The notes under the pieces: generated by a model | Told to the model about the DNA's origin: nothing | Databases searched by the model: none | What the model saw: only the letters and a program-made list of their open reading frames with translations | Part shown: piece after piece, positions 1-7,979 of the stretch | Layout of the letters: each line of letters opens with the position of its first letter | Numbering within the stretch: the stretch's first letter is position 1 | Translations under genes and position numbers: made by a program | DNA from: Bradyrhizobium sp. | Lineage (GTDB): Bacteria; Pseudomonadota; Alphaproteobacteria; Rhizobiales; Xanthobacteraceae | Length of the DNA: 34,244 nucleotides | Direction: 5' to 3' | Assembly: GCA_021732175.1 (NCBI GenBank) | Contig: JAKFVP010000559.1 | Span: 1 to 34,244, forward strand

Positions 1-1677
1 ACCCGCATCAATCGGTTTCCCCCGCGTGCAATGACTGGGGCAGAGATTGAACAGACGATCTCGGATTACGTGCGCTGCGCGCTGCTCGCAAAGGAGGCCG
101 GGTTCGATGGCATTGAGATCATGGGATCGGAAGGTTACCTCATTAATCAGTTCACGGTGGTGCGAACCAACAACCGTACCGATGAGTGGGGCGGATCGGA
201 GCAGAACCGCCATCGGCTCGCGGTGGAACTCGTCAAACGCTCGCGAAGCGCCACCGGCGACGACTTCATCATTGTCTACCGAATCTCGGCGCTGGACCTC
301 GTCGAAGGAGGTGCAACCGGCGAGGAGATTGATCGGCTTGCCCAACGGGTCGAGGCCGCGGGCGCCGACATTCTCAACACCGGTATCGGCTGGCATGAAG
401 CGCGCGTTCCCACGATCGCTTACGTCATTCCGCGCGGCGCATGGCGTTTTGCGGCATCGCGTCTGAAGAAAGCGGTCAGGATTCCGGTAGTGGCATCAAA
501 TCGCATTAATACGCCGGATACCGCAGAAGAGATTCTGGCGGCGGGGGATAGCGATCTAATATCGATGGCCCGCCCGATGCTGGCCGATCCGCACTTCGCC
601 AGGAAGGTGCGGGAGGGCAACGCCGGCAAAATCAACATCTGCATTGCCTGCAATCAGGCCTGCCTCGACCTGATCTTTTCCGAGCGGACCGCGAGTTGCC
701 TGGTTAATCCGCGTGCCTGCCGCGAGACTGAGTTTGAGGACGGCCCGGCTCAGACCTCGCGCAGGATCGCAGTGATTGGCGCAGGCGCGGGCGGTCTCGC
801 AGCTGCCGCGGAAGCCAGCCGACGCGGGCACAAGGTAACCCTGTTTGAGGCCGCTGATCGCATAGGCGGGCAACTCAACCTTGCCCGAGCAGTCCCGGGC
901 AAGGTCGAGTTCGACGAAATGCTGAGTTATTACAGCGGCCAAATCGCCGATGGCGGCGTCGATCTCAGGCTGAATTCTGCTCCATCGGTTAGTGACCTGA
1001 AAGACGCGCGGTTCGATGCTGTCGTTGTCGCCTGCGGCGTCCATCCCCGTGTGCCGGAGATTCCCGGCATCAAACATCCCAAGGTGGTGTTCTACAACGA
1101 TTTGTTGAGTGGCAAAAGCCACGCGGGACGGCGAGTCGCCATCATCGGCGCGGGAGGCATCGGTTTCGATGTCGCCGAATACCTCTGCCATTCGCAGCCT
1201 GATGAACCGCCAAAATCACGGGCAATGGATATTCGTGAGTTTCAGCAGGAGTGGAATGTCGATGCCAGCCTTACGAAAGCTGGAGGGCTATCGGGCGATC
1301 CGCTGGCACCAAAGCCAAGTTCGCGCGAAATTACCATGCTGCAGCGCAAGAAGACGCGGCCTGGCCTCGGTCTCGGCGTCTCGACTGGTTGGATCCTGCG
1401 TAGCAGTCTTGAAAAGCGCGGGGTCAAGATTGTCGGAGGGGTTATCTATCAGCGGATCGACGATCAAGGTTTGCATTTCGTGGCCGAGGGTGAGCCAAGT
1501 ACGCTCGCGGTCGATACGATCGTAGTTTGCGCCGGCCAAGTATCTAACCGCGATATGCTCACCGAACTGCTCAAGACCGGAATCGAGACGCATGTCATCG
1601 GCGGCGCCAAGGAGGCTTCCGAACTCGACGCGATGCGTGCGGTCGAGGAGGGCGTGCGGGTCGCGCACGCGCTTTAA
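1..1677 (+). CDS. fadH: 2,4-dienoyl-CoA reductase (FadH-type), 5' end outside window
   Basis: NADPH-dependent 2,4-dienoyl-CoA reductase, an auxiliary beta-oxidation flavoenzyme that reduces conjugated dienoyl-CoA. The frame is open from base 1 and the residues before the track's first Met (TRINRFPPRA) match the family, so Met at 31 is internal and roughly 110-120 N-terminal residues lie outside. Visible parts in order: the end of an Old Yellow Enzyme TIM barrel with the active-site GIGWHEARVP segment; a [4Fe-4S] cysteine cluster CIACNQAC followed by a fourth Cys 12 residues later (SC in ERTASC); an FAD-binding GAGAGGLAAAAEA motif; a second dinucleotide fold IIGAGGIGFDVAEYL; and the C-terminal CAGQ segment. 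This is the E. coli FadH layout. It lies 18 bp upstream of an SDR gene on the same strand and is probably cotranscribed with it. The identification as a FadH-family protein is secure; the natural substrate is not. Confidence 0.93.
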   Translation, partial: TRINRFPPRAMTGAEIEQTISDYVRCALLAKEAGFDGIEIMGSEGYLINQFTVVRTNNRTDEWGGSEQNRHRLAVELVKRSRSATGDDFIIVYRISALDLVEGGATGEEIDRLAQRVEAAGADILNTGIGWHEARVPTIAYVIPRGAWRFAASRLKKAVRIPVVASNRINTPDTAEEILAAGDSDLISMARPMLADPHFARKVREGNAGKINICIACNQACLDLIFSERTASCLVNPRACRETEFEDGPAQTSRRIAVIGAGAGGLAAAAEASRRGHKVTLFEAADRIGGQLNLARAVPGKVEFDEMLSYYSGQIADGGVDLRLNSAPSVSDLKDARFDAVVVACGVHPRVPEIPGIKHPKVVFYNDLLSGKSHAGRRVAIIGAGGIGFDVAEYLCHSQPDEPPKSRAMDIREFQQEWNVDASLTKAGGLSGDPLAPKPSSREITMLQRKKTRPGLGLGVSTGWILRSSLEKRGVKIVGGVIYQRIDDQGLHFVAEGEPSTLAVDTIVVCAGQVSNRDMLTELLKTGIETHVIGGAKEASELDAMRAVEEGVRVAHAL

Positions 1678-1695
1678 AGGGGGGAGGAGCCTGAG

Positions 1696-2568
1696 ATGAG
1701 TTCGCAAAGCAGCCAGCCGAGTTACGGGTTCACCGACGACGAACTCTCCACGATCCCGACAGTGTACCGACCTGATCTGTTCACCGGCCAGACCATCATC
1801 GTCAGCGGCGCGGGGAGCGGACTCGGGAAGGCGATCGCATTCCTGTTTGCGAGGCTTGGCGCCAATCTGGCAATCTGCGGGCGCGACGCCGAGAAGCTCG
1901 CACACGTCGTTCCGGATCTAGAGAGTCTCGGCGCCCGCGTCTTCAGTAGAAGTCTCACCATCCGCGACCCCGATCAAGTCAACGAATTCGTCAAAGACGT
2001 CTGGGATCATTTTGGTCGTGTCGATGTGATGATCAATAATGCCGGTGGGCAGTTCGCCCAGATGGCCATCGACTTCAAGCCAAAGGGCTGGAACGCAGTG
2101 ATCGATACCAACCTGAACGGATCGTGGTGGATGATGCAAGCGGCGGCTCGCGAGTGGATCGAGCGCGGCAAGACCGGCAATATCGTCAATATCGTGGCAT
2201 TGATCTGGCGAGGCCTGCCGGGGATGGCGCACACCGCCGCGGCGCGGGCCGGGGTGATCTACGCGTCCAAGACCGTCGCGGTCGAATGGGCGCCGCACGG
2301 CATCCGGGTGAATTGTGTTGCCCCTGGCGTCAATGAAACCACGGCATTCGACCGCTATGTTCCGGAAGGCTCCGCGACCTACAAGGAAGCGAATCCCATG
2401 AAACGGCACGGCGATGCATGGGATATCGCCGAGGCCTGCGTTTATCTCGCCGCGCCGTCAGGGAAATTCATCACGGGCGAAACGCTTTCGGTAGACGGCG
2501 GGCAGCAAATGTGGGGCGATCCGTGGCCTGCCGGACGTCCGAAATATTTTCGCATTGGTCAGACGTAA
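1696..2568 (+). CDS. SDR family oxidoreductase, enoyl-/dienoyl-CoA reductase-like
   Basis: A 290-residue short-chain dehydrogenase/reductase. An N-terminal extension of about 30 residues precedes the Rossmann motif SGAGSGLGKAIAF; INNAGGQ follows and the C-terminal VDGGQQMWG is typical of SDRs. Where classical SDRs have YxxxK, this protein reads HTAAARAGV, so the catalytic Tyr is Thr and the Lys is Arg. The same replacement occurs in peroxisomal trans-2-enoyl-CoA reductase (PECR)-like and 2,4-dienoyl-CoA reductase-like SDRs, which suggests an acyl-CoA substrate. A good Shine-Dalgarno (GGGGAGGAG) precedes the ATG, and the gene follows the FadH-like gene by 18 bp. It converges on the next gene, a second SDR of the same type. 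Function beyond 'acyl-CoA-type SDR' is inference. Confidence 0.9.
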   Translation: MSSQSSQPSYGFTDDELSTIPTVYRPDLFTGQTIIVSGAGSGLGKAIAFLFARLGANLAICGRDAEKLAHVVPDLESLGARVFSRSLTIRDPDQVNEFVKDVWDHFGRVDVMINNAGGQFAQMAIDFKPKGWNAVIDTNLNGSWWMMQAAAREWIERGKTGNIVNIVALIWRGLPGMAHTAAARAGVIYASKTVAVEWAPHGIRVNCVAPGVNETTAFDRYVPEGSATYKEANPMKRHGDAWDIAEACVYLAAPSGKFITGETLSVDGGQQMWGDPWPAGRPKYFRIGQT

Positions 2569-2625
2569 ACAAGCTCCCGAAATCGAATATCCGATATGCC
2601 GCCGCAGCGTTAACGATTTTGACCG

Positions 2626-3492
2626 CTACGACAATCCTGCATCGCCGCGTTCGCGTTTGGCAAATTTAACGGCGTCGATCATATCGCGGGCGTCGTGGGC
2701 CAGATGTAGCGTCTCGCCGCCGTCGATGTACCAGTCCTCGCCGGTGACGAATTGACCGAGCGGCGAGGACAGAAAAATGATTGCTGCAGAAATATCCTCG
2801 ACGCTGCCCATGCGCCCCAGCACGTTGCGGTTGAGCCTGACCCAGTCGTCCGGCGGTATCGGATAGCGGCCAAGCGCCTCGGTCTTGATGGTTCCGGGTG
2901 CGACGCAGTTTAGGCGAATACCGAACTCGGCCCACTCGTAGGCGAGCGTTCGCATCATCGCGGTAACGCCGCCGCGCGCTGCCGCGGTATGCACGAAGCC
3001 GCCAAGGCCGCTGCGGATACAGGCGGTTACGAACACAATCGATCCGCCATTCGCCAACATGAAATGGTCCGCGGCAGCCTTGGTTACCTGCCACGAGCCG
3101 ATCAGGTTGTTGCGGATCACGGTTTCAAAGCCCTTGTTGCTGAGTTCGCGGGCTGGCGTGACGAATTGTCCGCCGGCATTATTGACGAGGATATTGAGCC
3201 CGCCGAACTCGGCTTTGATCTTCTCCATCGCGCGTTCGATCAAGTCGGGTTCGCGAATGTCCGCCGACACGGCAAATGCCTCGCCACCCGCGTCGCGGAT
3301 TACCTTTGCGGTGCTCTCTATCGGATCGATGCGGCGGCCGAGAACGGCGATGCGGGCCCCGCAGCGCGCCATCTCAATGGCCGTGGCGCGGCCCATTCCT
3401 GTGCCGCCGCCGGTGACGAGTGCGACCTGGCCCTTGAGAAGTTCCGGCGCGAAGCGCGTTTTTGAAGGACTCTCGTGCATCACCAATCCCAT
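2626..3492 (-). CDS. SDR family oxidoreductase, enoyl-/dienoyl-CoA reductase-like
   Basis: A 288-residue SDR. It has the nucleotide motif TGGGTGMGRATAIEMA near residue 28, LVNNAGGQFV near residue 105 and LSSPLGQFVTGEDWYIDGGE near the C-terminus. Like its convergent neighbour it lacks YxxxK and reads HTAAARGGV, with Thr and Arg in the Tyr and Lys positions, placing it with PECR/DECR-like reductases acting on enoyl-CoA thioesters. The start is uncertain: Met1 is at 3492, but Met5 (3480) has an equally plausible GGGA-type ribosome site. The gene is divergent from the enoyl-CoA hydratase and shares with it an intergenic region containing a perfect 22-bp palindrome, so the two are probably co-repressed. 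The exact substrate cannot be told. Confidence 0.9.
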   Translation of the reverse strand: MGLVMHESPSKTRFAPELLKGQVALVTGGGTGMGRATAIEMARCGARIAVLGRRIDPIESTAKVIRDAGGEAFAVSADIREPDLIERAMEKIKAEFGGLNILVNNAGGQFVTPARELSNKGFETVIRNNLIGSWQVTKAAADHFMLANGGSIVFVTACIRSGLGGFVHTAAARGGVTAMMRTLAYEWAEFGIRLNCVAPGTIKTEALGRYPIPPDDWVRLNRNVLGRMGSVEDISAAIIFLSSPLGQFVTGEDWYIDGGETLHLAHDARDMIDAVKFAKRERGDAGLS

Positions 3493-3528
3493 GCCTGAAA
3501 ATACTTTTGCGTTCGGTCGAGTTTAATA

Positions 3529-3550
3529 TATTCTAACATATGTTAGAATA
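3529..3550. promoter_or_regulatory. perfect 22-bp palindromic operator between divergent genes
   Basis: The half-site TATTCTAACAT is followed by its exact reverse complement, giving 22 uninterrupted palindromic bases. It lies between the divergent SDR (start 3492 or 3480) and hydratase (start 3568). A possible rightward promoter, TTGCGT (3507-3512) and TATTCT (3529-3534) with 16-bp spacing, is overlapped by the left half, so a bound repressor would block it. The TetR regulator at 5655-6329 is the obvious candidate ligand. The palindrome is seen directly; the TetR assignment is inference. Confidence 0.8.
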
Positions 3551-3567
3551 CATAAAAAGGCAGATCG

Positions 3568-4353
3568 ATGTCAGACAATGAACCTATACGTTATTCGCTC
3601 GAGGATGGCATTGCCACGATTACCATCGATCGGCCCGCGCGTAAGAACGCCCTGTCGGTTGAGGCGATGAACGGTTTGACCAATGCCTGGGAGCGTGTCG
3701 AACGGGATTCCCAGGCGAGGGTGGTGATCCTGACCTCGGCTGACTGCGGCGTATTCTCCGCCGGTCTGGACCTCAGGCAGGCAGCCGAGATCAGGGCGCG
3801 TGACGGCGTCGACATACTGACCCTGATGCGCGATCCGATGCAAACGGCCATGCGAACCGTTTCAAAGCCGATCATCGCGGCGATGACTGGGTCGCTGATG
3901 GCGGGCGGGATGCTGCTGGCGCTGAAGTGCGACCTGAGGATCGGCTTACGCGGTACACGCGCCGGGATTACCGAGGTCAAGATGGGGCGGGGATCGCCGT
4001 GGGCAGTACCGCTGCTCTGGATGTTGCCGCAACCCGTGGTGATGGAACTCGTCTTGACCGGCGAGACCCTGCCGATCGAGCGGCTCGCGGAGTATGGTTT
4101 CGTCAATTATCTGGAAGAAACACCCGACGCTGTTCGTGCGCGTGCATTGCAACTTGCGCGCAAGATTGTAGAAGGCGCACCATTGTCGGTGAGGGCGGCC
4201 AAGGCCAGCGTGTTGGCCGCGATGGACCTCGGCTGCGAGAAGGGGCTCGTTGAGGCCAACAGGCTTCATGTCGAAGCCTACGCAAGCCTCGATGCCATTG
4301 AAGGCCCGAGAGCCTTTGCAGAGAAGCGTAAGCCGGTGTGGCAAGGTAAATAA
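3568..4353 (+). CDS. enoyl-CoA hydratase/isomerase family protein
   Basis: A 261-residue crotonase-superfamily protein, the usual family length. The N-terminal ITIDRPARKNALS strand-turn is typical. The first oxyanion-hole segment reads CGVFSAGLDLRQ, and the second reads GSLMAGGMLLALKCDLRIG. Glu occurs in the ITEVKMGRG segment; both hydratase glutamates cannot be assigned with confidence, so isomerase or another crotonase activity is possible. The likely role is hydration or isomerisation of an unsaturated acyl-CoA in the pathway encoded around it. The gene starts 18 bp after the 22-bp palindrome, with a modest AAGG ribosome site. It is followed after 107 bp by an acyl-CoA dehydrogenase on the same strand. 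The neighbouring dienoyl-CoA-type reductases point to an unsaturated or cyclic acid substrate. Confidence 0.92.
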   Translation: MSDNEPIRYSLEDGIATITIDRPARKNALSVEAMNGLTNAWERVERDSQARVVILTSADCGVFSAGLDLRQAAEIRARDGVDILTLMRDPMQTAMRTVSKPIIAAMTGSLMAGGMLLALKCDLRIGLRGTRAGITEVKMGRGSPWAVPLLWMLPQPVVMELVLTGETLPIERLAEYGFVNYLEETPDAVRARALQLARKIVEGAPLSVRAAKASVLAAMDLGCEKGLVEANRLHVEAYASLDAIEGPRAFAEKRKPVWQGK

Positions 4354-4460
4354 GGCAAGGCAGATGAGGATTGTGCCGAACGATGTCCGCTTTCATGCTT
4401 TCGAGTTGATAGCGGATACCAATCCTTTCCGACAATTTTTCCTTACCCGCAGGGTCAACG

Positions 4461-5633
4461 ATGAGCACGCACCACGTCGGCACCCCGAAACGCTCGGCTT
4501 ATTTCAGAGAAGAGCATGAACTGCTGAAAGCCCAGATACGGCGATTCGTCGAGGAGGAGATCAAGCCGTATGCGCTGCAATGGGAGCAGGACGGCATGGT
4601 GCCGCGCGACGTGCTGCGGCGCATGGGTGAGCTTGGCTTTCTGGGCATCCGCTATTCAGCAGAATATGGCGGCTCGAACATGGATACGTTGGCCACCGTT
4701 GTTTTGGCCGAGGAACTGGGACGGTCGACGTTCTCGGGAGTGGCGATCACGGTTCTGGTTCATACCGACATGGCGTCGGTGCATCTCTACAACGCCGGCT
4801 CGCAGGCCTTGAAGGACCACTTCATGCCGGATGTCATTGCAGGGAAGAAGATCGTCGCTGTCGGCGTCACCGAACCTGGCGCGGGCTCTGACGTGAAAGG
4901 CATTCGCACCACCGCGCGCCGCGAGGGCGACGGCTATGTGCTCAATGGCACCAAGATGTTCATCACCAACGGTGTACATGCGGACCTTTATTGCATCGCC
5001 GCCGTGAGCAGTCCGGATGCACGTCCGTCCCAGCGCTTGTCGATGTTCCTCGTGGAGAAAGGTACGCCCGGTTTCCGGGTTGGTCGCGATCTCGACAAGC
5101 AGGGCTGGAGGTCATCAGACACGGCGGAGTTGCTGTTCGAGGATTGCCGGATCCCCGCAACGAACCTGCTCGGCGAGGAGGGACGCGGTTTCTACGGGAT
5201 CATGCAAAACTTCCAGAACGAGCGGATCGTGCTCGGTGCAATGGCGATGGGTGAGGCGCTAGCTGCGATAGAGATCACGCTGGACTGGGTCACGCAGCGG
5301 CAGACCTTCGGCGCGCCGCTGTGGTCGAGACAGGCTATCCGTCATCGGTTGGCGATGCTGGCGGCCAAGGTTGAGGCAGGGCGGCAACTTGTTTATTGCG
5401 CGGCATGGCTGGTAACGCAGGGGATCGATGCCACCAAGGAAGTATCGATGGTCAAGGCTTATTGCGGCGAGCTCGTCAACGAGGTGATGTACACGTGCCT
5501 GCAATTTCACGGCGGCATGGGTTACATGCGAGAGAGTACGATTGAACGAATGTCGCGAGATGCTCGCGTTCAATCAATTGGCGGCGGCACTACTGAAGTA
5601 ATGCTGGAAGAGGTCGCCAAGCGTATGCGATAA
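4461..5633 (+). CDS. acyl-CoA dehydrogenase
   Basis: A 390-residue FAD-dependent acyl-CoA dehydrogenase, full length. The FAD/substrate-binding signature VGVTEPGAGSDVKGIRTTA lies near residue 135 and the C-terminal RDARVQSIGGGTTEVMLEE is typical. The usual C-terminal catalytic Glu (YEG in medium- and short-chain enzymes) is Gly here. The base is more likely the Glu of NERIVLG in the long helix, the arrangement known from isovaleryl-CoA and long-chain dehydrogenases. It would introduce a 2,3 double bond into an acyl-CoA, giving the substrate for the upstream hydratase. It lies downstream of the hydratase on the same strand and converges on the TetR gene with a 21-bp gap. The acyl chain specificity is not readable. 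Confidence 0.95.
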   Translation: MSTHHVGTPKRSAYFREEHELLKAQIRRFVEEEIKPYALQWEQDGMVPRDVLRRMGELGFLGIRYSAEYGGSNMDTLATVVLAEELGRSTFSGVAITVLVHTDMASVHLYNAGSQALKDHFMPDVIAGKKIVAVGVTEPGAGSDVKGIRTTARREGDGYVLNGTKMFITNGVHADLYCIAAVSSPDARPSQRLSMFLVEKGTPGFRVGRDLDKQGWRSSDTAELLFEDCRIPATNLLGEEGRGFYGIMQNFQNERIVLGAMAMGEALAAIEITLDWVTQRQTFGAPLWSRQAIRHRLAMLAAKVEAGRQLVYCAAWLVTQGIDATKEVSMVKAYCGELVNEVMYTCLQFHGGMGYMRESTIERMSRDARVQSIGGGTTEVMLEEVAKRMR

Positions 5634-5654
5634 CCAACGCACAAACTGGAAACA

Positions 5655-6329
5655 CTAACGCGGCAAGATGCCGTTGAAGATCAGCAACGTGGTCCGGCTC
5701 GCCAATTCCTGTACCGAGCTGCTTTTTCGCGCATCGAACCACTCGACCGTCCAATTCAAGGCACCAAGAATAAACCTGCGTAGCGGAACGATTAGTATCT
5801 CCGGGCGGATTTCGCCGGCACGCTGCGCATCCGCCAGCATGTCATCCCAATATTTGCCATAGGCGCGGCGCAGTGGACGATGGCGCTTCTTGATGCGCTC
5901 CGGCAACTGACCGTAGACGCGCATGTTGGCGGAGGTGTAGTCGCTTTCTTGCAGCAGGGTGACAAGATGAGCTTTGATCGCGGCGCTGATCTTGTTCCGG
6001 TGCGACCCCTTGCCAAGTTCGTTCACACTTGCCTTTACCGCATCGAATATACGTTGCAATCCAAGTTCGAGGATTTCGTCCAATATCGCGGTTTTCGAAT
6101 CGAAGTGGTAGTAGATGCTGCCTGCCTTCATTCCCGCCTTGTCAGCGATCTGTCGAAGCGTAGTGGCGGAATAGCCCTGCTGTCGAAAAAGCTGTGCCGC
6201 GACCCGAAGGATAAGGTCTCGTGAAACGTGCGATTTCGGCGGCACGGAAAGTGCGACATTTTTACGCTTGGGCTCGCGCTTGGCAACCCGCTTCATTCTC
6301 GATGAAGATTTCAAATCTTGCTCGCTCAA
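5655..6329 (-). CDS. TetR/AcrR family transcriptional regulator
   Basis: A 224-residue TetR-family regulator. After a basic N-terminal extension of about 30 residues (KRVAKREPKRKN), the helix-turn-helix is clear: TLRQIADKAGMKAGSIYYHF around residues 58-77. The C-terminal ligand domain is helical and resembles regulators of fatty acid degradation in general layout, but no specific ligand can be named. It is flanked by acyl-CoA dehydrogenases on both sides. The perfect palindrome at 3529-3550 is the best candidate operator, with an acyl-CoA as the likely inducer. A 15-base odd-centred palindrome (AAGATTT-C-AAATCTT) overlaps its own first codons; autoregulation there is possible but speculative. 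Confidence 0.93.
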   Translation of the reverse strand: MSEQDLKSSSRMKRVAKREPKRKNVALSVPPKSHVSRDLILRVAAQLFRQQGYSATTLRQIADKAGMKAGSIYYHFDSKTAILDEILELGLQRIFDAVKASVNELGKGSHRNKISAAIKAHLVTLLQESDYTSANMRVYGQLPERIKKRHRPLRRAYGKYWDDMLADAQRAGEIRPEILIVPLRRFILGALNWTVEWFDARKSSSVQELASRTTLLIFNGILPR

Positions 6330-6556
6330 ACCCGAATGGCATCACCGTACAAAGCCCAGCTCTTGCACCAGATGAGTAATGCCGTGTAATAGACCAACAA
6401 GGCTGTTCGGGCAACATTGCGAAGCGCTGAAACTACTTTCAATGGGCGGCCAGCGAACGACTCAAGCCTCGGACGATACATCATCACGATCCGACCGTAA
6501 TAGACGGATCGGCCTCTTGCAAGGGAGCCGGGCCTTGTCCCCATTGGTCTGGCCGG

Positions 6557-7792
6557 CTACAACTCGATATCGCCGGCCAGCAGCCGCTGCGCGATGGTGC
6601 GTGCCAGGATCTCGTTGGTGCCGTCGGCAATGTTGATGATTCGCAAATCCTGCAAGGCATGGACGAGGCCGACCTCGTTGGTAAGGCCCATGGCGCCGTG
6701 GGCCTGTATCGCTTGATCGACGGCTCGATAGCCCACCTGTACGGCGTAGGCTTTCGCCATCGACAACTCCTTCACGGCCCGCTCGCCACTATCGAGCAGC
6801 ATCGCGGCGTTGAGTCCCATCAGATGCGCGGCGTGAAGTTCAGTGGCGGCGCGCGCGAGCGGGAACGAGACGCCCTGATACTCGGCGATCTTGGCGCCGA
6901 ACGCCTCACGCTGCTTTACATAGCCGAGCGCCTTCTCGATCGCCCAGCGGCCCTGACCAACCGCACGTGCCGAATTGTAGATCCGCCCGAGCGAAACGCC
7001 ATAGAGCGCGAGCTTGAAGCCGTCGTCGAGCGCGCCGACGAGTTGCCACGGCTCAACCCTGATGTTCTCAAGCACCAGCGCGCCTTCATGACCGCCGGGA
7101 TGACCGAAGAGCCGCACCACGCTTTCAACTTCAAACCCCTCGGTGTCGGTCGGCACCAGAAAGCCGCTGATCCCGCCGGCTTTTCGCTGCGCCTTACCCG
7201 GATCGGTGACGGCAAACACGATGCACCATTCCGCGGTGGGCGAGTTCGTGGTCCAGAGTTTCCGTCCGGTGATGCGCCAGCCGTCTCCATCGCCCACCGC
7301 GCGGGTCTTTATCATGCTGGCGTCCGAGCCCGCTCCTGGTTCCGACAGTCCGAAACACATCGAGGTGCGTCCCGTGATCATTGCGTCGAGACAGCGCGCC
7401 TGCGCCTCCGGTGTCGCTTGCGTCAGCATTGCGCTCGGCCCAAAGGCCCAATGAGCGATCACCCAGGGCGTCAGGATCGAATGGCCGCCGATTCGTCGGT
7501 AGACGGCCTCCCAGGCGACGTAATAGGCAAGATGTCCGAGCCCGCCGCCGCCAATCGCGGCTGGCGCACACATCGCGTAGTAACCTGCCGCGGCGGACGC
7601 CATGCGCACCTCGCGGATTAGCGCGCGCACCTCCGGCGCATAACGCCCGTCGGCAGCATAGGTGAGGCGCGGATCATTGAACAACGCGTGGTTGCGCTCC
7701 AGGCGCGGGAGAACCTCGGCTTCGACAAACCGCATGACCCCATCGCGCACCGCAACCACGTCTTCGGGAAGCTGAAAGCCGATTGCGCTCAT
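6557..7792 (-). CDS. acyl-CoA dehydrogenase (second)
   Basis: A 411-residue acyl-CoA dehydrogenase, not closely similar to the one at 4461. It has the FAD-binding signature FGLSEPGAGSDASMIKTRA near residue 150, TTNSPTAEW, and the C-terminal DLRIINIADGTNEILARTIA. The classical catalytic Glu position carries Asp (IADGTNEI), a variant seen in other acyl-CoA dehydrogenase subfamilies, so the substrate class probably differs from that of the first enzyme. The gene is transcribed toward the TetR gene with a 227-bp gap that contains no gene. A small hairpin there (CGATCCG/CGGATCG, 6487-6511) lacks a T-run and is not called as a terminator. Upstream lies a 187-bp gap and then the end of alkS. It may be monocistronic. 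Confidence 0.93.
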   Translation of the reverse strand: MSAIGFQLPEDVVAVRDGVMRFVEAEVLPRLERNHALFNDPRLTYAADGRYAPEVRALIREVRMASAAAGYYAMCAPAAIGGGGLGHLAYYVAWEAVYRRIGGHSILTPWVIAHWAFGPSAMLTQATPEAQARCLDAMITGRTSMCFGLSEPGAGSDASMIKTRAVGDGDGWRITGRKLWTTNSPTAEWCIVFAVTDPGKAQRKAGGISGFLVPTDTEGFEVESVVRLFGHPGGHEGALVLENIRVEPWQLVGALDDGFKLALYGVSLGRIYNSARAVGQGRWAIEKALGYVKQREAFGAKIAEYQGVSFPLARAATELHAAHLMGLNAAMLLDSGERAVKELSMAKAYAVQVGYRAVDQAIQAHGAMGLTNEVGLVHALQDLRIINIADGTNEILARTIAQRLLAGDIEL

Positions 7793-7979
7793 GTAACCAT
7801 CTTCCGTGTCGAGACCAGGGGCTGCGGGCGAAGCGACTTTAGTTATAAGGCAAACTCATCTCACGAGCGATTGTACGCTGTCGTGTTCTCCGGCTGCTAA
7901 ACATCGAGGGAGCCGACCAGGGCGTATCAAGGGCGAGCCACTCATCTTTTCTTTTCAGGCTAAAGCCGGAAATACCCCG

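Noticed and set aside
6305-6319. 15-base palindrome AAGATTT-C-AAATCTT over the first codons of the TetR gene
   Set aside because: Short, inside coding sequence and unrelated to the 22-bp operator half-site, so it is not called as an operator.
6487-6511. Hairpin CGATCCG/CGGATCG downstream of the second acyl-CoA dehydrogenase
   Set aside because: Only a 7-bp stem with an 11-base loop and no T-run; not enough for a terminator.
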